From Glandiceps talaboti (lineage: Eukaryota > Hemichordata > Enteropneusta > Spengelidae): a stretch of DNA of 64,000 nt. Under the pieces are notes generated by a model that was not told where the DNA came from, did no database searches, and saw only the letters and a program-made list of their open reading frames with translations. Where the stretch lies: contig NC_135551.1 in assembly GCF_964340395.1 (NCBI RefSeq), positions 752,001 through 816,000 of the forward strand. Reading direction: 5' to 3'. Made by a program: the position numbers and the translations under genes. This document shows positions 47,125 to 57,230 of this stretch, in pieces (position 1 is the first letter of the stretch; every line of letters starts with the position of its first letter).

Positions 47125-48691
47125 AATAGAAATGATAAACCAAGATGCATAGAAGAACTAGAAAAAGAAAGTCCTAAGTATATGTATGGAGAATTTCAAA
47201 CAGCTTCATCAACTAACATGATACCAACGCACGAAGTGCAAAATTTACATTTACAAGATGATAGACGATCACCTGCTCCAAGTACATCAAGTTCTGATGA
47301 AAGAAGGTGGTCAAATTCTAGTGCTCCTGGTGCACTCATGCATAGTCACAGTGCACAGGAATTTAGAGGTAGTAATGAACAAATGAATCAAATGACAGAA
47401 CCACAGTCAGCCCCAGTTATTCCACAAAATTATCAACCATTTGATAGAGGTTATATGAACAGTCCACCCAAATATACATCCACTCTCAAAACCAATGTGT
47501 CACAACAGTCGCAGCAGACACATTATACTCCAGGACATTCTTCTCCATATAATCGCAGCCCTTCAGGCAGTTTCACTGGTGCCAGCTGTACAACAACTCC
47601 AACGCATGGATCGTATCCGTCATCTCAGTATATCAGTACTGCACAACAGTATGTTTCCCCATCTAGGAATCCACAAATGCAGTATGCAAGCCATGGGAAT
47701 GTATATCAATCACAGCATCACACTGGTTCAGCAAGTCCTCCAGTTTTGCACCCCCCACAATACTACACTACAGGGGGAAGTTACGGTCAATACCCAAATC
47801 CTAGAGAGACAGGACAACAACAAACACAGCAAAAGTTTACAAGTCATACTCATAGAACACTTCATCAACAGTATTCAAGCCCTGAAATCCTTGGACACCA
47901 TCAACAATATACAACACCTGGAGCTGGGCTACACCGGCAGTACACTAGTCCTGAAACTGTTGGACTCCAGCTACAATATACATCACCATCAGCTAGTGTA
48001 CACCAACAGTATACAAACCCTGAAAGTGTTGGACACCAACAACAGCACACATCATCCTCAGCTGGTGTACAGCAGCATTATACTAATACAGAATGCCAAG
48101 GACACCAACAACAATATGCATCACCATCAGCTGGGCAACATCAGCAAACGTTTACAAGTAGTGGAAGTACAGGACACCAGTATGTCAAAATGACTCCAAC
48201 AAATCAATTTCCAAAAGGGGGTGTGTCTCCACAACAACCTCCTCCATGTAGTGCAACTTCCTTGCACTATTATCCTGTTCACCCCTCTCCTCATCTTCCA
48301 CAAAGTGGATCAATCCACCCAGGCACTTCATCTAATACTTTCAGTGTGACTTTAAGACCTCAAAATCAGCAAGCTGGTGGTGCTACTGGTGGTAGTAGTG
48401 ATGGCCGTGTTGTCAGCAGCTGTAGATTTACACCAACACAACCACAGAGACCCAATCTTTCACAGCAACTAAGTTGTAGCCCAGTAAGGGAGCCAGACAT
48501 TTTAACTCGTTCTATAGAGGGCTCAGCAACTCCACCTCCCCCTATACAACCTGTATCGCCAGCTTCTAGCCATAGTAGTTTGTTAGAAAGTCCCTTAGAT
48601 GAAATACACTACCATCAGTCAAGTTCAAGTGTGGCATCTGGTGGACCAGCAGCATTAACCAAGGAACAAGAAGACTATGCATATACACAAG
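47125..48691 (+). CDS. TAB2/3-like: TAB2/TAB3 orthologue, coding exon 2 (end of CUE, long linker)
   Basis: Joined in phase 0 to exon 1, it supplies the last CUE helix (CIEELEKESPKYMYGE, against the 'AVLSQES-YLYGE' of vertebrate TAB2). About 480 residues of low-complexity linker rich in Q, S, T, P, H and Y follow, with little conserved sequence, as in other TAB proteins. Between 47860 and 48186 a 23-residue unit ('HQQYTSPE..G', '.QQYTSPSAG') repeats four to five times. The exon closes with EDYAYTQ, matching the vertebrate 'DAAYTQ' just before the coiled coil. Donor CACAAG|GTAAAT at 48691, phase 1. 522 codons plus one base. The linker is typical of disordered scaffolds; TAK1 contact lies further C-terminal. 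The parallel frame at 47495-48193 is a by-product of the CAA-rich repeats. Confidence 0.93.
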
Positions 48692-49335
48692 GTAAATTGG
48701 AATTTACTATTGAAACATCCTAAATATCTCCATTCTTAAGTTTATATATGTATGGATTGATTTAATTGCAATATATTATGAGGTTATTACCCTATATCAC
48801 ATCTTTGTTCATCACATGCCATGAGTGCCATTTCTGCATTGTGACACAAGTCGTTAGATGAGATTCACGAATGGTGATACAACAAATGAAGAGGTTATAT
48901 TGGGTAATAACTAATTTATCATATGCCTATGCCTGGAAATTCAAAGAGAAATACACCAAAAATAATACAAGCAAAGCCTGCTATGTGCTTCATGCATCAT
49001 GGGACTCAGGTGAGGTGTTACGTGACATTCATGTGCACATAGTCTGTTGACCATGTCAATCTACTTCAGTAAAAAGTTTAAATGATCATTAACTTTCATA
49101 AATTTTGGCGAAGTTTTGTATAGTCATTTTGAAATACAACTTTGTAGAACTTGAGTGTAGGTGTACTAACAATTTCAGAAAAAACTACAATGTAGATGGT
49201 CGACCGCAATCATAATGTCAGCAGTACGTTAGTGTGGAACGGTGTAGTGTACGCAAAGTGGGTGTATTGCAGTCACGTTGGAGATACCATTGCAGATACA
49301 TTGCTACATGTACAGTCCAATGTAATTTGCATAAT
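48692..49335. other. start of intron 2, with a small inverted repeat
   Basis: GTTATTACCCTATAT (48783-48797) and its inverse (48897-48911) could bound a 130-bp MITE. Nothing else recognised. Confidence 0.45.
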
Positions 49336-50293
49336 TAGTCCCCGCCGGACGAAGTCCGGGACGGGGACTTATGGATTGGGTTCCGTCTGTCCGTCCGTCC
49401 GTCCGTCCGTCCGCAGCCATTTCTTGGAGAATGCCTGGACCGATTTTTTTCAAACTTGGTACAGGGGCAACATACAATGGCATACATATGCACGTCAATT
49501 TGTTTCATGATACCATCCAATACGGCTGCCTGGCAGCCATTTTGTTTGCAAATTTTCCCTGTCTAAAGCCATAACTCAGACATGCTTGAACAGATCTCAT
49601 TCAAAGTTGGTATTAGGACAGTGTTCTATGACATACATGTGTATATTCATTGTTGTCATGATACGATCCAATATGGCCGCCTAGCAGCCATTTTGTTTGT
49701 GATTTTTTGATGTCCAAACCCATAACTCAGACATGCTTGAACAGATCTCATTCAAAGTTGGTATTAGGACAGTGTTCTATGACATACATGTGCATATCCA
49801 TTTTCATTGTGATACGATCCACTATGGCTGCCTGGCAGCCATTTTGTTTGCGAATTTTCCATGTCCAAAGCCATAACTCAGACATGTTTGAACAGATCTC
49901 ATTCAAAGTTGGTATTAGGACAGTGTTTTATGACATACATGTGCATATTCATTTTCGTCGTGATACGATCCAATATAGCCGCCTGGCAGCCTTTTTGTTT
50001 GCGATTTTTCCATGTCCAAAGCCATAACTCAGACATGCTTGAACAGATCTCATTCAAAGTTGGTATTAGGTCAGTGTTCTATGACATACATGTGCATATC
50101 CATTTTCTTCGTGATATGATCCCCCATACCCGACCCATCCTTTATTGTTGTAGGCATGTTCCATGTCCAACAAGCAGACACAACATATCTAAATCTGTTT
50201 GATTTAGGTTCACAAGTGTTGTTGCGTGATCAGAGTAGTGATAATTCCTTAAAACCCAATCATAGCGGGGACTATGTCATTCTCAATGACTTG
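49336..50293 (+). mobile_element. Helentron/DINE-like element, copy 4
   Basis: Intact left end TAGTCCCCGCCGGACGAAG, GTCC microsatellite, four to five 151-bp core units (starts at 49580, 49731, 49882, 50033), tail GCGGGGACTA and hairpin GTCATTctcAATGAC, ending CTTG at 50293. T on both sides. Lies within intron 2 in the sense direction. Confidence 0.8.
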
Positions 50294-50394
50294 TTTAAAA
50301 TCTAATGTACAATCATAAATAGTATGGATATTTTTGTCACAATTTCCCAGATTTGAAAGATAGCTCAAGTTTGGCCAAATGTAATAACATCAGC

Positions 50395-51085
50395 AGAGAC
50401 CAGATTCAAACTGAATGCCTCCCATAAGGGAATCACAATTATGCAAATAACTCATTAAACTAAAAACACTATAGTAACAGGCTTTTTTGGACAAGTGTGC
50501 TTTCTTAGGTTAATGTGTGTGCCAAATTATACATAATTTGAAGAGTGCATGTAGCAACAATCTTCATAGGACAGGTGCGTATTATTGTGGTTGATATATG
50601 TACAATATTATACAAAAGTTGAAGCTTTCATTTTTAAGATACAGCCTATTTACCTAAAATCAGTAATTTTGCAAATTTTTCATTAAATCTAAGCTATATC
50701 AACAAATTTTGTTGTGGTTAACATATGTACTAAATTAATTATTCATTAACACTGTAAGGGGTACATCAACAAACTTTATAGGACATATATGTGTTTTCTT
50801 ATGGTTAACGTATGTACTAAATTATATTGAATTTGAAGTATGCATTCTTAAAGTGGCCATATGGATGAGGATTTGATATTTATCTTGGATTGTTAATTTA
50901 CAAAACAATTTTATCATGACATCCTACTTGAAAAATCAAAATTTCATTACAATTGAGCCAGCCGATTTTTAGAAAATGATGACACAGACACACACACACA
51001 GATAGACAGACAGACAGACAGACAGAGAGACGCACAGACAGACATTCCCCTTTTAATATCTCCTGTACCCTTACAGGACGTAAAA
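50395..51085 (+). mobile_element. second Helentron/DINE-like family, copy 1
   Basis: Begins near 'ACCAGATTCAAACTGAATGC', has diverged core units of about 165 bp ('GGACATATGTG', 'TTATGGTTAACGTATG', 'GAAGTATGCATTCTTAA'), a CAGA microsatellite (50990-51035) and a 3' hairpin CCTGTAcccttACAGG near 51063-51077. The same order recurs at 51660-53475. Confidence 0.55.
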
Positions 51086-51239
51086 ACCCCTCGAATTGGA
51101 AGTATAACTTCGTTATAGTACATGTCCTTGGACGTTTACTGTAAATATTCGGACACTTTTGGTTAACCTAACTTTCTCTGTATTTTATCTTGTTTGTTTC
51201 TGGAAATACACACACATGCATGGTATTGATACTGCGCGA

Positions 51240-51330
51240 CATTATTTCAAATCTAATTAAGGTGTTTTCAACAAAAGGGTTTTATAGCACAACTAAATTG
51301 AGGTTCAATACTGCTGTTGGCATGGTGAAA

Positions 51331-51369
<39 letters not shown>

Positions 51370-51659
51370 ATGCTTGTGTGTATGTAAACAACTAAAAGTC
51401 AAAAACTGCCAGACCGATTACCTCAAGGTATTTGGTGGGGACATTATTTAGGGCATGTCGATGAAAAATTGTTCAAATGAAAATGATCACATCACAGGTA
51501 TGTGATTTGGGTCAAAAAAATGTCATTTGTGGTAAAAAAAAACAAACTTAAACTGAAAAACTACTGAGCAGATTGGTCTGAAATTTGGTGGGATGCATCT
51601 TAGAGTGATTAGATGAAGAAATATTAAGCATGTAATAATCCCATTATTGATATGCAAAT
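51240..51659 (+). repeat. TG microsatellite with degenerate hairpin element
   Basis: A diverged copy of the recurrent hairpin (TAGCACAACTAAATTGAGG...) at 51285 leads to a (TG)n tract at 51330-51366, then the 'GTCAAAAACTGCCAGACCGATTACCTCAA' text in mutated form, as at 39238 and 56586. Confidence 0.6.
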
Positions 51660-53475
51660 TAGGTGTAACCAGATTTAAACTGAATGCCTTCCGTAAGGTT
51701 GCAAATAACTCATTAAACTAAAAAAAACTATGGTAATAGGCTTCTTAGGTTAATGTATGTTCCAAATTATACGGAATTTGAAGAGCGCCTGATACTGCTT
51801 AATTACTGAATATCGTTCGTTATTCAAAATACTCATTAAAGGTAAAAGTTGTAGGAACAAACTTCATAGGACAGGTGCGTATTATTATGGTTGATATATG
51901 TACCATATTATATGCAATTTGAAGCTTGCATTTTTAAGATACAACCTAGTTTACTAAAATCATTATTTATGCAAATTTTTCATTAAAACTGACTAAGCTA
52001 TATCAAATATTTTATAGGACATATCCGCTTTGTTATGGTTAACGTATGTACTAAATTATATTGAAATTCAAGTATGCAGTCTTAACCCTTTGAACCCTAA
52101 GCTCCCCAGCGTAACGTGACGTATATCCTGAGCTCCCAGGGTAACTGTTCCGAAATATCATCTTCTTTCTGAAATCATATTTGTCTGCCCGTATATATTT
52201 TTTTAGATGTGTAAATATGAATAAATGATACATAAATGATAAAAACTGACTGTCCAACCTATAGGGGAGGGAAAAATGTTCTCCTTTGAGCTCCAGTATG
52301 TCCCCTTCCATTGCCACACCCTGCCACGCCCACCTCCCCTACCACGACCCCCTCCCTCTGCCACACCCTCTGCCAACAGGTGCTGGGTCTAAATTATCAT
52401 CGTCTGAAACATTTGAAGTAGCTGAATCAACGTGGCAGAAATCGCCGTTTACACTAGAATGCTCACTTGATAAATCACTATCATTGCCATAATTGTTACC
52501 GTGTACATTTTCCTCATCCAAACTCAACACATCTTGCAGCACTTGAGCATTTGTAATACATCTACGAGGCACTTTTGAAGAGCGATGTCTGATAAAGTAA
52601 TACACAGCGACGTTAACAATGGCGGCACTGTACGTCATCACTATGTTTGGATGCCAAACACGTGTAGTAACGAGCTGTTTGATTGGCTGTTATATTGCTA
52701 GGCGATACGGTTGGTATATCGGCCTTTCGGATATAAAGTCAAACTCCAATAGGCAGGTGTACCAGCCTTTAGGGTTCAAAGGGTTAAGATATAGCCTAAT
52801 TACCGAAAATAATTAATTATGCAAATTATTCACTAAATCTTCAAACGAAATCAACAACTCTGTTATGTTTAACATATGTACTAAATTGTATTGAAAATGA
52901 AGTATGCAGTCTTAAGATATAGCCCAAGTACCCCAAATCTTTAATTATGCAGATTAGTCATTAACACTGTAAGGTACATCAACACACTTGATAGGACATA
53001 TGTGTTTTCTTATGGTTAACGTATGTACTAAATTATGTTGAATATGAAGTATGCATTCTTAACATATAGCCTAATTACCAAAAATAATTAATTATGCACA
53101 TTATTCATTACCGCTGTAAGGTACATCAACAAACTTTATAGGACATATGTACGTTGTTATGTTTAACGAATATAATTATATTGAAATTGAAGTATGCAGT
53201 TTTAAGATATTAGTTAATTAGTTGATTTCATTAATATGCAAATTTCTCTAATTAAACATTAACAGATCTGGCTCAAAACCTAATCAGGTCTAGCCATTAA
53301 CCTAAAGATTATATATTCCAAATTTCATTACAATTGAGCCAGCCGATTTTTAGGAAATGATGACACAGACACACACACACGGACAGACAGACAGACAGAC
53401 AGACAGACAGATGGACGGACGGACAGACAGACAGACACAAACATACATTCCCCTTTTAATACCTCCCGGAGGTAA
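51660..53475 (+). mobile_element. second Helentron/DINE-like family, copy 2, with a piggyBac insert
   Basis: Several 165-bp-type core units, a GACA/GACG microsatellite (53370-53440) and a terminal palindrome ACCTCC-C-GGAGGT near 53463-53475. The piggyBac element at 52086-52783 interrupts one core unit. Confidence 0.55.
52086..52783 (-). mobile_element. piggyBac-type element, internally deleted
   Basis: Inverted ends CCCTTTGAACCCTAA (52086-52100) and TTAGGGTTCAAAGGG (52769-52783) are flanked by TTAA on both sides, the piggyBac signature. Neighbouring core units show the empty site (GCAGTCTTAAGATATAG). On the minus strand a fragment reads LDEENVHGNN, DSDLSSEHSS and then a GRGRGSW run followed in another frame by VAMEGDILELK-like text, resembling the acidic N-terminus of piggyBac transposases. 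Catalytic residues are missing. Confidence 0.88.
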
Positions 53476-54326
53476 AAATGTGAATTTTGGTCAAAAATTT
53501 ATATCTCACAAAGAACTTGGTCAATGAGACAAACTTTGTGAGATATTTCTAGAAGTGTTATTCTGCAGATTTTCTTCAAAACAGTTTGACACAATTGGCC
53601 CTAGCAACAACCAAATGGCAGTATATTTTGGTCAAATAACATCATCTGGTAGGCAAGTGAGTATATATTCAAAAATGTATGCAAATATCCCTAGCAACCA
53701 TGACCACACCCATAGCAACAGCCAAACTGGTGTGTTACACAAAGATAACAGCAATTCTTAGACAAGTGAGCAAACATTCAAAATGTGTATACAAATATAC
53801 CTAGCAACAAAACCACACCTATGGCAACAGCCAAATGATCACATATATTGTAAAGATAACTGGGATTAATAGACAAATTAGTGAATAAACATTCAAAAAG
53901 TTTATGTAAATTTGCCTAGCAACAAGACCACACCCAGAGCAACAGCCAAATGATGACTTGCAAAGATAACAACAGGGTTAGATAAGCAACTGGATAGTCA
54001 TTCAGCAAATGAACACCTATACCTACATGTAGCATGGATCAGCATATGGGTAAACATTTTAAAAAACTGTACAGTTGTGCTACAATGCCATTCATGCTTT
54101 TTTTTTATGTTGGAGCTGAAAATTTGGGTGGGTTGGGTGACGAGAATCAGAAAAATATTATGGTCATCAGATTACTACAGGTAAATAAGTCTATTCTTTT
54201 GTATAGTCAGTCATTATAACACATTTTAACTACTATTTAGAGGGGGTTGAATTAAATAAAGAGATTTCATGTTCTAGGCTGAGATAAAATATGGAAACAG
54301 TCCCATTGACATTGACTTGACTATAT
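53476..54326 (+). repeat. dispersed 'CCTAGCAAC' family
   Basis: Units with 'CCTAGCAACAAGACCACACC' and 'CATAGCAACAGCCAAATGAT' repeated at intervals of about 125-135 bp, the same family as 39605-42336. No exon. Confidence 0.6.
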
Positions 54327-55591
54327 TAGTCCCCGCCGGACGAAGTCCGGGACGGGGACTTATGGATTGGGTTCTGTCTGTCCGTCCGTCCATCTGTCCG
54401 TCCGTCCGCAGCCGTTTCTTAGAGATGCCCTGACCGATTTTTTTCAAACTTGGTACAGGGGCAACATATAATGGCATACATATGCACGTCAATTTGTTTT
54501 ATGATACCATCCAATATGGCCGCCTAGCAGCCATTTTGTTTGCAAATTTTCCCTGTCTAAAGCCATAACTCAAACATGCTTGAACAGATCTCATTCAAAG
54601 TTGATATTAGGACAGTGTTCTATGACATACATGTGCATCATATTCATTGTTGTCACGATACGATCCAATATGGCCGCCTAGCAGCCATTTTGTTTGTGAA
54701 TTTTCTATGTCCAAAGCCATAACTCAGACATGCTTGAACAGATCTCATTTAAAGTTGGTATTAGGACAGTGTTCTATGACATACATGTGCATATCCATTT
54801 TCATCGTGATATGATCCAATATGGCTGCCTGGCAGCCATTTTGTTTGTGAATTTTCCATGTCCAAAGCCATAACTCAGACATGCTTGAACAGATCTCATT
54901 CAAAGTTGGTATTAGGACAGTGTTCTATGACATACATGTGCATATTCATTGTTGTTGTGATACGATCCAATATGGCCACCTGGCAGCCATTTTGTTTGCG
55001 ATTTTTCTATGTCCAAAGCCATAACTCAGACATGCTTGAACAGATCTCATTCAAAGTTGGTATTAGGACAGTGTTCTATGACATACATATGCATATCCAT
55101 TTTTGTCATGATACAATCCAATATAGCCGCCTAGCAGCCATTTTGTTTGTGAATATGCCATGTCCAAAGCCATAACTCAGACATGTTTGAACAGATCTCA
55201 TTCAAAGTTGGTATTAGGACAGTGTTCTATGACATACATGTGCATATCCATTTTCATCGTGATACGATCCAATATGGCTGCCTGGCAGCCATTTTGTTTG
55301 CGATTTTTCCATGTCCAAAGCCATAACTCAGACATGCTTGAACAAATCTCATTCAAAGTTGGTATTAGGACAGGGTTCTATGACATATATGTGCGAATCC
55401 ATTTTCGTCGTGATACGATCCCCCATACCCGACCATCCTTTATTGTTGTAGGCATGTTCCATGTCCAACAAACAGACACAACATATCTAAGTCTGATTGA
55501 TTTAGGTTCACAAGTGTTGTTGCGTGATCAGAGTAATGATAATTCCTTAAAACCCAATCATAGCGGGGACTATGTCATTCTCAATGACTTG
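54327..55591 (+). mobile_element. Helentron/DINE-like element, copy 5, abutting exon 3
   Basis: Longest copy, about six 151-bp core units. The 3' hairpin GTCATTctcAATGAC and final CTTG end at 55591, only 18 nt before exon 3 starts at 55610. T on both sides as in other copies. Confidence 0.8.
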
Positions 55592-55609
55592 TTAATGTTT
55601 GTCTTTCAG

Positions 55610-55758
55610 CACTACTTCTGCATCAGAAGGCAAGGTGTGACCGGCTTGTAAGAGATTTAGAAGATGAAAGTTCAAAACTGAACAGGTTCAGAAGAGAAGT
55701 TGAACAAATGGAAAAAGATTTAATGGAGAGAAGAAGTAGAAGCTCACGATTACCAAAT
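55610..55758 (+). CDS. TAB2/3-like: TAB2/TAB3 orthologue, coding exon 3 (coiled coil)
   Basis: Acceptor TTTGTCTTTCAG ends at 55609; the first base pair CA completes the phase-1 codon from exon 2 (Ala). It encodes ALLLHQKARCDRLVRDLEDE and continues through LNRFRREVEQMEKDLMERRS to LPN. Vertebrate TAB2 has 'ALLVHQKARMERLQRELE' in the same place. This coiled coil belongs to the region that binds TAK1. The donor CCAAAT|GTAAGT (phase 0) is also the first base of a 58-bp tandem array. Reading on through the donor would add four codons and a TAG, removing the rest of the coil and the zinc finger. Confidence 0.92.
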
Positions 55759-56582
55759 GTAAGTCAGAATTAGATGTAAGTAGTACAACTTGTTAGGGAT
55801 GGTAAGTAAGTGAAATGTAAGTCAGAATTAGATGTAAGTAGTACAACTTGTTAAGGATGGTAAGTAAGTGAAATGTAAGTCAGAATTAGATGTAAGTAGT
55901 ACAACTTGTTAAGGATGGTAAGTAAGTGAAATGTAAGTCAGAATTAGATGTAAGTAGTACAACTTGTTAAGGATGGTAAGTAAGTGAAATGTAAGTCAGA
56001 ATTAGATGTAAGTAGTACAACTTGTTAAGGATGGTAAGTAAGTGAAATGTAAGTCAGAATTAGATGTAAGTAGTACAACTTGTTAAGGATGGTAAGTAAG
56101 TGAAATGTAAGTCAGAATTAGATGTAAGTAGTACAACTTGTTAAGGATGGTAAGTAAGTGAAATGTAAGTCAGAATTAGATGTAAGTAGTACAACTTGTT
56201 AAGGATGGTAAGTAAGTGAAATGTAAGTCAGAATTAGATGTAAGTAGTACAACTTGTTAAGGATGGTAAGTAAGTGAAATGTAAGTCAGAATTAGATCTC
56301 TAAGTAGTACAACTTGTTAGGGATGGTAAGTAATTGAAATGTAAGTCAGAATTAGATGTAAGTAGTACAACTTGTTAAGGATGGTAAGTAAGTCAAATGT
56401 AAGTCAGAATTAGATGTAAGTAGTACAACTTGTTAAGGATGGTAAGTAAGTGAAATGTAAGTCAGAATTAGATGTAAGTAGTACAACTTGTTAAGGATGG
56501 TAAGTAAGTGAAATGTAAGTCAGAATTAGATCTAAGTAGTACAAATTGTTAAGGATGGTAAGTATGTGAAATGTAAGTCAGA

Positions 56583-56585
<3 letters not shown>
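55759..56585 (+). repeat. 58-bp array of reiterated 5' splice-site motifs
   Basis: About 14 near-perfect units plus a partial one. The first begins at the exon 3 donor itself. Every unit has three GTAAGT matches: AAAT|GTAAGTC, GAT|GTAAGTA and ATG|GTAAGTAAG. One unit carries a 2-bp insertion and a few carry point changes. It runs into a TG microsatellite. Confidence 0.97.
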
Positions 56586-56648
<63 letters not shown>

Positions 56649-57230
56649 TGTGTAGACGTCTTAAACTCAAAAAATACCAGACCGATTACCTTGGTATTTG
56701 GTGGGGACATTACTTTTGGTGTCTAGTTGGGAAATTGTTCAAATGAAAATGATTGCATTGCAGGTATGTTATTTGGGTCAAAAAATGTGATTATTGGTCA
56801 AAAAAACTTAAACTCAAAAACTACTGGGCAGATTGGTCTGAAATTTGCTGGGAACATTCGTAGGGGTGTGTAAATTAAGATTTCTTCATGACATGATAAT
56901 TCCCTAAGCAATATGCAAATTTAGGGCTAAAGTGAATTTTGGTCAAAAAGTTATATCTCAAAAAGTACCTTGTCAGTGAGTCTGAAAGAAAGTGAAATGA
57001 CCTGTCAGTGAATTTTACCATCATTTACTGGGATTCCCAACCAACACTTTGTATAATGTATGGGAAAGTATGCCTGTTTTACTAACTTGAAGTTCTTATC
57101 TTATGTTACTGACGTTCCAAGAACATAGCAAAAGCACAGCCCCCGGTATAATATTTAAAAGGTTACCTTGATTCTGTAGATTTCCCTCATTCAAGTTCCA
57201 GTTATTACAACATAATGGTTTGTGCCAATC
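56586..57230 (+). repeat. TG microsatellite and dispersed-repeat sequence
   Basis: (TG)n at 56586-56655, then the 'CTCAAAAAATACCAGACCGATT' and 'TTTGGTGGGGACATTA' text shared with 39340 and 51395, ending before the 28-bp array. No exon. Confidence 0.7.

Noticed and set aside
47495-48193. 232-codon frame overlapping TAB exon 2 in another frame
   Set aside because: It is rich in N/H/Q/L from shifted CAA/CAC repeats, has no domain, and the other frame matches TAB2 at both ends with correct splice phases.
52769-52783. TTAGGG resembling a telomere repeat
   Set aside because: Single occurrence that belongs to the piggyBac terminal inverted repeat.
55160-55651. 163-codon frame running from the Helentron-like element into exon 3
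   Set aside because: Made of shifted 151-bp core units and enters exon 3 in the wrong frame, across the splice acceptor.
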